From Eurosta solidaginis (Eukaryota > Arthropoda > Insecta > Diptera > Tephritidae), in the NCBI RefSeq assembly GCF_040869045.1, contig NC_090319.1, positions 363,461,739-363,525,738 of the forward strand: a stretch of DNA of 64,000 nucleotides. Reading direction: 5' to 3'. Positions 10,929 through 21,268 of this stretch are shown here, piece by piece (positions within the stretch are counted from its first letter, which is position 1; each line of letters opens with the position of its first letter). The position numbers were made by a program, and so were the translations under genes. The notes under the pieces were generated by a model. The model searched no databases and was not told the DNA's origin. It saw only the letters and a list, made by a program, of their open reading frames with translations.

Positions 10929-11872
10929 TGTGTGCGGAGACGGAAGATGAGAATATACCTTCTCCATTTCTTCAAGGATACGAAGGTGTCTACATATTCC
11001 TGTAATTTTCATTTATTTTCTAGTTAATACATATGCTCAAGTCTTCTTCAGGTAACAAATTTATCTTGATCTGGCGTCTTTGTCAAATACCAATGAAGCA
11101 TATCGCTGCTAAATTTTTCAGGTAGAACTATTTTGAAATTTACAAATGTTCGCTATATTTCGGCAATCCCATTTAAGTAAGTACATATATTCAGTACATT
11201 CATGTGTACCCCCAATTTACATACATATGTATGTATCTACTATGTAGAAGAGTACCTTTAACTATACTAATTTGTTATTTTCTGTGGCGCCGGAAATAGA
11301 AACAATTTAAAATTTGGTAGACCAGGTAGGCACGTCGTGCGTATGTATGAATGTAACTAGGGATAAATATTTTTGTAATTTACCTATACAAAGTAAACTT
11401 ACATTAACAAAACATCAAAATTGTTTACCACAAAATGCATTACTGGGATATGATATTTTACCGAAACTTCGCGCCTGCATGTATTCAATGTCTAAGGCGA
11501 GCATGTAAATATCGTCGCAATCCATTCTGGGTCGTCAATTTCTACATTCATTTTGATTTATTTTTACAATTAAAGTTTCCATTAAAAATAACGGCCATAT
11601 TATACTAGATTTTGTATTGTATGTAAGTATAAATGGATGAATACACACCCATAAAAAATTCATATCTTGCTGTCAAAATTTTTTAATAGTCATTGAAAAC
11701 TATGTATTTAAAAGTTATGCATTAGTTAAGCGTATTATAAGAAGCTATAATCAACGATACGCTTATCAAATATCAGACACCATATAAGAAAGTTTTTTTG
11801 GTTAAATGAAACATCCCTTATAAAACTTGCGCACGATGAAATTAGTGCACACATATTCACTTGCACAGTCTT
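10929..11872. other. Non-coding stretch, no gene seen
   Basis: AT-rich spacer with short CATATGTATG microsatellites near 11220. No ORF above 64 codons is believable. Confidence 0.6.
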
Positions 11873-12990
11873 TATACTCAGCGTGCTTTGCACGCAGAGT
11901 ATATTAACTTTGCTTGGATAACGGTTGGTTGTATAGGTATAATGAAATCGGGATAGATATAGACTTCCATATATCAAAATCATCAGTATCGAAAAAAATT
12001 TCATTGAGCCAAGTCCATCCGTCCGTTAACACGACAACTTGAGTAAATATTGAGATATCTTCACCAAATTTGGTACACGAGCTTATCTGAGCACAGAATA
12101 GATTGATATTGAAAATGAGCGAAATCGGATGTTAACCACGCCCACTTTTTATATATATAAAATTTTGGAAAACAAAAAACCTGATTATTTAGTAAATATT
12201 ACACCTAAAATGTAGAAATTTGACATGTGGGCTGATATTGAGACTCTTGATAAAAATTAAAAAAAAATGTTTTTAAATGGGCGTGGCACCGCCCACTTGT
12301 GATAAAATCAATTTTACCAATATTATTAATCATAAATCGAAAATCGTTAAACCTATCGTAACAAAATTCGGCAGAGGGGTTGCCTTTACTATAAGGAATG
12401 CTTCGAAGAAAAATTAACGAAATCGGTTAAGGAGCACGCCCACTTTTATATAAAAGATTTTTAAAAGGGTCGAGGTCCAATAAAATAAGCCATATCTTTG
12501 CAAAAAAGAGCTTTATATCAATGGTATTTCATTTCCCAAGTGGATTTATAACAATAAATAGGAAAAACTTAAAATTTTACAAGATGGGCGTGGCACCGCC
12601 ACTTTTATGACTAAGCAATATTTTTCGGGAGCCATAACTCGAAGAAAATTTAACGGATCGTAATGAAATTGTGTACACAAATTTTCCCTATAGTAGAAAA
12701 TATTTCTAGTAAAAATGGTTAAAGACCACGGCAACTTAGATATAAAACAAGTTTAAAAGGGTCGAACACTAGAATAATAAGCTATAACTTAGCAAAAAAT
12801 AGTTTTGAATCAATAATATTTCACTTATCAAGTTTTAATGTAAGAGGAAATGGGGAGACATTTTTTTTAAACGGGCGGTGCCACGTGTTATGTAGAAAAG
12901 TAATTTATCTGAAATGAAATGTACAATTGAAGCTCACGCTGAGTATATAATGTGCGGTTACACCCGAACTTAGCCTTCCTTACTTGTTAA
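11873..12990 (+). repeat. Hairpin-ended repeat, copy b (CAGCGTG subfamily)
   Basis: It starts with the hairpin 11873-11903 (outer arms TATACTC/GAGTATA, inner stem GCGTGC/GCACGC, loop TTT). It ends with CACGCTGAGTATATA and TTACACCCGAACTTAGCC. Inside are roughly 320-bp degenerate units, each with GGGCGTGGCACCGCC and a following block of the type ATAACTCGAAG. It is closest to copy e. Confidence 0.8.
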
Positions 12991-13019
12991 TTAAAAAAAT
13001 TTTTTTTGCGATAATGCGA

Positions 13020-14790
13020 AGTTTCAAAACAATTCAATACAATTTGCGATGAGCAAGTGAAAATAAAATTATTCGATTGTACAACGAAACTCCAAATTGG
13101 ACTTTCAAAGCTTTCGCCAGAAAAGCCAAAGTTCGCGCAATACCGCATCTCGTGTTATTAAATTGCAGGCATGCTTAACCAACGAACCGATATCATTTTG
13201 TTACGATAATTAACGTTAATAAACGAAACAAAGTCATATCGTTTCGTTTATTAACGTTAAGAACGTCAAGTCAACGAAATGATTTTGTTTCGTTTTCTGC
13301 CATATCAAAACGAAATCAAATCATTTATGTTGATTATTAATTTCAAACTATGCTGGCAAAGCTCATGAATTTTGACAGTACGAACATTTCTCAGAGTATT
13401 TTTGACATTACCACCAACGAATTACACAAAAAAATTAAATTGTGTATGTCCGCTCGCTGTTACCACCTTACGGCTTCACCATGGCTATATCATTGCCAGC
13501 ACAATTCAAACATAAACAGACCAATTCTAAATATTCTCGCGGAATTTTGTTCTCGCGGATTTTTTTATTCCCGCGGAAAAATTCCTCCAATTCTTTTCTC
13601 CTAGGGAGAAGAAAAATTGGGGAACAGGAATTTCGAGTTTTCGAAGTCAGCTGTTTTGTCAATTGAAATTTCGTTGCGCATTTCTTATTTTGTTTAAAAA
13701 ATTGAAAAGTTTAATTATTGTTGCGAATTTGTTTGAAATTAAGAAATAAGGTATAAACAATGCACATTATTGCATTTCATGTGGTATTCACTGAAATGAG
13801 TAATGAATTGGTGCCACAGCAACATCAACAGAGGAGCATAAGAAGAAGACGGCGGGATAACACAAATCCGTCGGAGTTGCCTGCTTTCATTCTGCAAAGC
13901 AATTTTCTGGCGGCCACGTCGAGTTGAGTTCGCCTTTCGCCATATGCCAAAATCTACTTAAGCCTTCTTAAAAAATCCTTGCGCAATTTCTGGATGGCTG
14001 CATCAAATATACAAAGAGCTCTTCCGTTTCTTATGATATACTTTTCGACTTAAAATAAAGAATAGTGTGGTTGTTGTTGTTGTATTAACAGTGAGAATAT
14101 TGTGGTAGAATGTAAATACATATTTTAGCACAAATTTGTACAAATAAGTGTTCTTTCTTAAAAGAACGAATTTCCTTTAACTATTTCGATGCATTCCCTT
14201 TAATTTAACCAGTGAAAAAACTCCTATGAAATGGCAAAGAAATCTCCCTCTCCCTCACATTCATAATACCTACTTTTCTCCCATAACCGGTTTCCTCTTT
14301 TTCGAACATTGTTCAGAATAGGACGAAAGGGAGAAGTGAAAAAACTCACAAGGAATTTTTATTTAGAATACGAGGAATGGGAGAAGGGAAAAAACTCGCA
14401 CGGAATTTTCGTTTAGAATTGGGCTGAAAGTATCACGTTTTTGTTAACGTTTTTAACGTTAACGAGAGCTTTTCGTTTCGGTCAAGGAGTGTTTGCAGGA
14501 ACGGCTTTTGGACCGACTTGGCTTCGTGCCATTACATCAAAACGGCAGTTGAGTGGTATGAGAAAAATCATATAATATTCGGGCCGAGACGCTACCTAAC
14601 TGCCCGGAGCTCACACCCATCGAAAGATACTGGGCTCTGGTTAAAGGGTTATGAAAGGTACAAAACAAGTTGCCCCTAATACCTAAGTTTAAAAAAAAAA
14701 TGGTTATCCTCAAGCAAACAATTTTGTGAAGACACTGTTAGAAGGCGAATGAACAGTATATTAGAAAAAGTATATCGTCATCTATTACAA
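13020..14790 (+). pseudogene. Tc1/mariner-superfamily transposase relic, split by a MITE
   Basis: Before the insertion, 13071-13169 translates to a fragment ending in NCR. After it, 14492-14650 continues NGFWTDLASCHYIKTAVEWY with a CPEL-type region just downstream, typical of the C-terminal catalytic part of Tc1/mariner-like transposases. The 3' part shows RRRMNSILEK. Several frameshifts and stops are present, so it is dead. Reading joins correctly across the excised MITE 13170-14491, which supports the boundary call. Confidence 0.75.
13170..14491. mobile_element. hAT-like non-autonomous element inside the mariner relic
   Basis: This 1322-bp insert is flanked by ATTGCAGG (13162-13169) and TTTGCAGG (14492-14499), an 8-bp duplication with one mismatch. 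The imperfect termini are CATGCTTAACCAACGAA and, reversed, CACTCCTTGACCGAAACGAA, with AACGTTAA-rich subterminal sequence at both ends. I see no transposase in it. Confidence 0.75.
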
Positions 14791-14962
14791 AAGTTATTCG
14801 AAATAGTTCGTGCGCAAAGCATATTTTTTGATGGACATGTGTGCTGGACCTTTGCAGTTATGTATTGATATTTAGGGTGAGCCAAACCATTATCAAATAT
14901 TTTAAGTTGACTTGCATGAACAACAATCATTGGTCTGAGCTGCTACCTGCTACTACCATGTT

Positions 14963-15606
14963 TATACTCAGCTGAGCAGAGCTCACAGAGTATATTAATT
15001 TTGTTAGTTAAAAAAGATCTGGGCGAAAAAACAAATTCATTTAGCCATGTTCGTGCGTCCGCCTGTCTGCCCGTGAACACGATAACTTGAGTAGATTTTG
15101 AGGTATCTTAATGAAATTTGGTATGTAAGTTCCTGGGCACTCATCTCAGATCGCCAATTAAAATGAACTAAATCGGACTATACCCACGCCCACTTTTTCG
15201 ATATCGAAAATTTCGAAAAACCAAAAAAGTGCTTGGTAGGTGGGTTGACCTTATGACGCAGAATAGAAAGTTAGTAAAATTTTGGACAATGGGCGTGGCA
15301 CCGCCCACTTTTATAAGAAGGTAATTTAATAGTTTTGCAAGCTGTAATTTGGCAGTCGTTGAAGATATCATGGTGAAATTTGGCAAGATCGTACTCCTAT
15401 TACTATATGTGTTCTAAATATAAATTGGCAAAATCGGGTGACGAACACACCCACTTAAAAAAATTTTTTTTTAAGTCAAATTTTAACAAAAAATTTAATA
15501 TCTTTACAGTATATAAGTAACAACATTTAACTCCAACATTTGTCTCTAAAGACTCAGCTGAGTATGCAATGTTCGGTTACACCCGAACTTAGCCTTCCTT
15601 ACTTGT
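14963..15606 (+). repeat. Hairpin-ended repeat, copy c (CAGCTGAG subfamily)
   Basis: It starts with the hairpin 14963-14994 (outer arms TATACTC/GAGTATA, inner stem TGAGC/GCTCA, loop AGA). It ends with GCTGAGTATGCAATGTTCGG, then the TTCGG..CCGAA stem-loop and CTTAGCCTTCC. It is an inverted relative of the right half of copy a, 4 kb away. Confidence 0.8.
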
Positions 15607-16885
15607 CATTTAAAAAATGTGTGGGAATGCATTGTGTTTTTACACTTTGTTCAATTTTAGCCTATTTCAAGTCTTCATTGGCCGTCAAGTAAGCCTAACC
15701 CATTGTATAAGTATACCATGGTCTAACTTATGTTTGAAAGATATAAAACGTTAAGGGAGTTCAGAATTTTGTGCAAATGATCTAGCATCATTGCATTTGC
15801 AAACTTCCGTATCATATCTTTTAAAGTACACTAACAAAATGCATGGCTTTGCATTGGATACGCCATTGCAAATACGCAACATCAAAAACCGTAATTTATT
15901 TTTTCAATATATCAACTGTTGAAAAATAACAAAAGTAGAAGGAAAAAATTTAAAATGAAAGAAGTTGCTCACGATCCGTAGCTTATATTTGCTATAGCAA
16001 CGTTTCCAAATTCAAATACACAAAATCCTGAACTCCGTTGTTATTTATTAGGCATTGCCAAGCAACCAAATACCCGCCATAATGTACATATTTACATACA
16101 TAGTAATACATCTATTTTCAAATTAATTTGAATAACTGTATGTATTGTATAGAACATACAGTGATCAAGATTAAGAGGCACTACAACACTCAATAGAAGC
16201 TAACTCGATGTGCAACTATAGATTATAACACGTTTTGAGTGCGTTTGTAAGAGTGTAATTTATGCCTATAATACATTTAGATAAGCGCATAATAGGCTAT
16301 GAGGTACTTGGTACATGGTACATGGATGATTCCACGGAAGTTCAGCCACCATAATCACAGATTTCTCTGTTCTCATGTATTTCTTGTACTTTGTCAAAAA
16401 AGTGCCTAAAAACTTTTCCATCTTGTTTTTTAATTTTTTGCATTTAAGTGTAGATACTCAAATACATGAGCACACCAGTTTCAAGAGCAAATAACTAATA
16501 AAACAGTCTAACGTTTCTTTTTGAAATGTTGGTATGGGAATATTTAGATGTTATTTGACACGTATGTAGGTGCAACGAATCAAATTTGCAAAAATTCTAA
16601 TTCTTATGCTATTAAAATTTTGCCCTTTTCCTGTTACGGTTGCGACAACATTTCTTTTAAACTTCAGATATTTACTGTGAGCCGTATATTCTCCCAAAGA
16701 TCTTAAGATTGGTTTAGAATTAGGGAAAAAGTATGTAAAACTCATGGCAGCTTGATTTGTGGTCTGTAATAAATACCCACTCAGCATTCAGATGATTAAA
16801 TTTTGAATTTCCCAACATATCAATACAATTTGATTACTCTTTCTGACTAAATAATGAGTTATCATATAATTGAACAAAAGAAATA
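15607..16885. other. Non-coding stretch, no gene seen
   Basis: AT-rich, with only short unconvincing ORFs on either strand. Confidence 0.6.
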
Positions 16886-17125
16886 ATCAAATATGAATAC
16901 TTTTGATGATCAAAAACTGAAAAGCATTTTTCGATCACTTTTTGGAATCATTTTTGAATTCCTTTGATGACTAAATTTTAATATTTCATTAAAACCAACA
17001 AAAAGAATAATCAAATATGCTTACCTTTGATGATCAAAAACTGAATATACATAGGTTTCCAATCACATTTTGGAATCATATTTGAATCAAATGTGTAACT
17101 TAGGTGATCAAAAATTTATAATCAT
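16886..17125. repeat. Imperfect tandem repeat, about 115-120 bp, TGATCAAAAACTGA core
   Basis: Two adjacent units share AATAATCAAATATG, CTTTTGATGATCAAAAACTG and a TTTTGGAATCAT block (about 16886-17000 and 17003-17125). Related AATGATTCAAAAAT words reappear at 17700-17870 and 18209-18240. The function is unknown. Confidence 0.7.
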
Positions 17126-17880
17126 TTTTAATTCAGCTTTCTGAATTTTTTTTTGGACTATATCTGTTGACTGAATAATGAATTTGATACTTGTTAAAAT
17201 TTTACTTTTCATTGAAAATCTTATTTTTTCCACATACACACATTTTTTCAATCATGAAGTTCAGAAAAAATATGTACATATGTATATAAAAATTTTATTA
17301 TTAAAATATTATTCAAGACAATATAATGCAAATGCTGCTCGTGACCGAAGATTTCCCCAACCATTTCTTCACCTTCGGCTTCCCAGAAAATACATTGCAC
17401 AATACAAAGGTTGTGTGTTATTTGAACCCCAGGTAAGTGAAACTCTCTTGACATACATATGTACATACCTGGATATGTCTTCAACATCCCGTACCGTACC
17501 GTATTTTAAGATATTGAAGATCAACAACAACAATATTGAAGATCATAGCTGATGATCTGATGCTGAATGTTGTAGTCGCAGGTGTATACCGGTCAAGTTT
17601 GTTTGCGAGTGACCTGTGGTTCAAATAGCTCACTTTCGCATGCTTTCTTCCCCTGATGAAATAAAAGTATTATGTAGTAGTAGTATCTTATTTTTAATGA
17701 GATATGAAGAATAAATGCATCATAATCGCATTCAAAAATGATTCAAAAATCTCAACCAAAACGATTGAAATATGTTCACGACTATGATCAAAAATGACTG
17801 TGAAAAGCAGTCAAATATTACTCTAAAACAAAGCTCAATTTTACAATGATATCAAATATGAATAAAAGACGTTTCGGAAT
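17126..17880. other. Non-coding stretch, no gene seen
   Basis: A 124-codon open frame (17178-17552) has no recognisable domain and AT-driven composition. I do not call it a gene. Confidence 0.5.
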
Positions 17881-18211
17881 AGGATTCAAGGGGTTGTGTA
17901 GCGCAATATATAGCTTCTCCAACCCAATTGTCAACCTCACCTTCGAGCGGCGAATCCCGTTTCACTAACAGACGAGGCTCTGGCGACCCCAAGCTCCTCA
18001 TGGAACTTGGGGGTGGGGAGGGAGGGATGGCCTGAAGGTTTAATGTGGCCATATAAATCGTTCCCGAGATGGTCGGGCCAGCATCTTAATGGTGCTGTGT
18101 TACCGGAGCGTATCGGATCTGTATCCGACAAAGGACCATCACATCGATAACACTCCCCAAAGCCTTCGGGGAGTAACTAATCGCTACAACAACAACAACA
18201 ACAATAGGAAT
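17881..18211 (+). mobile_element. SINE-like repeat S1, 5'-truncated
   Basis: It belongs to a recurring family whose sense strand includes ATGGTCGGGC, CGGATCTGTATCC, CTCCCCAAAGCCTTCGGGGAG and ends CGCTACAACAACAACAACAA. Other copies are at 24415, 41935, 42088, 42609, 54197, 58667 and 60254. It has no ORF. The 3' tail resembles that of LINE C. Confidence 0.75.
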
Positions 18212-18646
18212 CATAAATGATTATTCAAGAATAATCACGTTTAAAGTTTTTCTCCCGACCATACATTAATTTTCGAACAGAAAATGCTTTTAAATTTGAA
18301 CGTTTTTAATCATCTTGGGGTATGGTATTTAAATATTTTTTGATCTAAATTTTCAAAAAATGCTGGCTGGGCATAGTTTAAAAAAACTAAGCAACACACC
18401 GTAGCACAGAGGTTCGTGTATCCGCTGTTAAGCACAACTTGTTTTGTAGCAAATTATTTAACGGCTGCCTTCTTCAATAATTGTCGCTGGATGGGTCTCT
18501 TTACGCGTCAAGCCTAGAGAGTTACAAAGGTACCAGTGATACGGTTGGTCCCTTATTAATGTTTGCTGAACATAAGATTTGGAATTTTTTCTTTCTAGCA
18601 CAATAATCGCGAAAATAGTTAAAATTTTTTTGTTGAATAGGTGCAT

Positions 18647-19283
18647 TAGGGTGGTTACAAGGTATATGGTGAATTTTGTTTTTTTTTGTTCTATCTTTCG
18701 GGGTACCCTCCTAAAATATGACAATATATCAGAAAATGATTATTGCAAAGTTTCAGGCCAATCGGATAATGTTAACACGTGCCTCATTGAGGTCAAAGTT
18801 AGGAAAAACAGTGATTTTTAAGAAACAATTTTAGTGTTTCGTCAGTAAAAGCGAAATCATTTATGCCAGTTTATCATTCGATAGGTAATTTTATTTGTAT
18901 TAATTTTGATCTAAATAATATTTAAAGAAAACGGTTATTTTTAGCAGTATTTGGCATTTATCCGATCAGGGTGGCCGCATTAAGATTAAGATGTTCGGAT
19001 AAATGCCAAATACTGCAAAAAAATACCGTTTTCTAAAAATATTATTCAGATCAAAATTAATACAAATAAAATTACCTATCGAATGATATACGAGCGAAGT
19101 TCCTGGCATAAATGGTTTCGCTTTTACTGACGAAACACAAATTTTTTGAGGCACGTGTTAACATCATTGGATTGGCCTGAAACTTTGCAATAATCATTTT
19201 CTGATCTATTGGCATATTTTAGAAGGGTACCCTGAAAGATAGAACAAAAATTAAAATTCACCATATACCTTATAACCACCCTA
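18647..19283. mobile_element. Foldback MITE with 8-bp target duplication
   Basis: The 637-bp element is almost entirely two inverted arms of about 310 bp. Its ends TAGGGTGGTTA...TAACCACCCTA are flanked by an exact 8-bp duplication AGGTGCAT (18639-18646, 19284-19291). An 8-bp duplication suggests hAT-type mobilisation. The arms are diverged by scattered substitutions and small indels, so the insertion is not very young. Confidence 0.9.
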
Positions 19284-19291
19284 AGGTGCAT

Positions 19292-19984
19292 ACTCCCACG
19301 TTTAACGAAATATGTACATACATATGTACCAAATTTTTCCAAATTTGAATATTTATATTTTATATTACTGAATTCGATCTCCAAAGACTGCTGTTAGGAA
19401 AAGTTTTCGAATGAACATGGCTTTGCGCAGGGCAAATTCAGTACCAGCTTCTTCTTCTACAACAATGTCAGTTCATCGAAATCAACGCAAATTTTCCGAA
19501 TATTTTATGTACGCAGTTTTAAAGCCCATTCAATTTTCGCATAATGAATTGCAAGTTTCAGAGTTTTAGTTGTATAGACTTGCCTTGAATTGAGAACTGT
19601 CACGTACAGTTCTGTTTAATGTATTTTGTGTGTAACTTATTCCCCAACACTTACGTTAAACTGGCCGGTACGTGAGGACCTCACATAGACTGAATGAATT
19701 GACTTAGAAGTCTAACTATAAAAATGTGTACGATTTGTCACGTACCAACTGTGGAATGCCCCAGCTACATGAAGTGCTACCTACACTACTGGGAAATACA
19801 GAATCACAGTGGTGGTCACCGTAATGAAGATGTAGTGTGATGGGCTAATTAACCAAATATCAAAGTACTTTAGAACATTTTTATAAAACTGGGTCGCTCC
19901 TTGCTTGTAGTTTGGCAAGCACTTCGAGCATATTTCTGCCATGTAAAGCTTCTCAGCAAAATTTAGAATAAGCAGATGGTGTCG
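19292..19984. other. Non-coding stretch, no gene seen
   Basis: I recognise no gene or repeat boundary. The 440 bp at 18207-18646 are likewise featureless apart from AT-rich sequence. Confidence 0.5.
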
Positions 19985-20906
19985 GTATAAAAATAAAAAA
20001 AAATAAAAATAAAAGCAAATTTCAAAATGGGCGTGCCTCCGCCCTTTTTCATTTAATTTGTCTAGATTACTTTTAATGCCATTAGTCGAACAAAAATTTA
20101 CCAATCCTTGTGAAATTTGGTAAGGGTATAGCTTCTATGACGTTAACTGTTTTCTGTGAAAATGGGCGAAATCGGAAATCGACCGTCTGTCCTTCCGCTC
20201 TGCCGTTAACACGATAACTTGAGCAAAAATCGATATATCTTTACTAAACTTAGTTCACGTACTTATCTGAACTCACTTTATCTTGGTATTAAAAATGGGC
20301 GAAATCCGACTATGACCATGCTCACTTTTTCGATATCGAAAATTTCGACAAATGAAAAAAATGCCATAATTCTATACCAAATACGAAAAAAGGGATGAAA
20401 CATGGTGATTGGATTGGTTTTTTGACGCAAAAAGTTCAGCAGGGCGAAATCTAAAGCCCTTGAAGTCATGGCCGGAATACTGTTCGTGGTATTGCATATA
20501 TAAATAAATTAGTGGTAACTACCCGACAGATGATGTTCTGGGTCACCCTGGTCCACATTTTGGTCGATACCTCGAAAACGCCTTCACATCTACAACTAAG
20601 GGCCACTCCTTTATAAAACCCTCTTTAATACCTATAATTTGAATCCCATATCGTACAAACACATTCTAGAGTCACCCTTGGTCCACCTTTATGGCGATAT
20701 GCTGAAATGGGGTCCACCTATAGAACTATGGCCCACTCCCTTTTAAAAGACTCTTTAATACCTTCCATTTGTCACCCATGTCATACAAACACATTCCAGG
20801 GTTACCCTAGGTTAATTTTCCTTCATGGTGATTTTCCCTTATTTTTTCTCCAAAGCTCTCAGCTGAGTATGTAATTTCGGTTACACCCGAACTTAGCCTT
20901 CCTTGT
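19985..20906 (+). repeat. Hairpin-ended repeat, copy d (left end lost)
   Basis: The right end reads CTCTCAGCTGAGTATGTAAT followed by TTTCGGTTACACCCGAACTTA. The interior shares with copy a blocks such as CCTTACCAAATTTC-like text in opposite orientation. The leading hairpin is not present. Confidence 0.75.
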
Positions 20907-21182
20907 GTTTGTTTTATGTTACACAACAGAATGCAACAGAATTTAGAATGTAAATAGAATGCAATATGCGGCTATAATAATTCAACTGAAGTAGTGTTGG
21001 AGGAAGCATAAAAATGTCTTCACTTTCATTGCAGCATTTTCTTTCAGTAAAACATAAAGGAACCGAAGTATAAGCAAGCAGGGGGAAAAGTATATGTAAA
21101 CAAAAGGAATTGTTATTAATTAGAAACTGTTTCGTCATTAAATCTTTACAACAATTTAATTAATAATAATCTTTTTTTTTTT

Positions 21183-21268
21183 CAGAGATACGACAATATT
21201 AGAGGATAATTATTAATACAAAATAAGGATTGTAATTAATTTTGATATTTTTATAAACTAACAACAAG
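21183..21268 (+). promoter_or_regulatory. Splice acceptor and 5' UTR of the Kugelkern-like gene
   Basis: A long T tract ending TTCAG (21185) looks like a 3' splice site, so the gene probably has an upstream non-coding exon. The 83-nt leader ends CAACAAG-ATG, a good fly start context. Confidence 0.6.

Noticed and set aside
17178..17552. 124-codon ORF
   Set aside because: No domain, AT-driven composition, no splice or start context.
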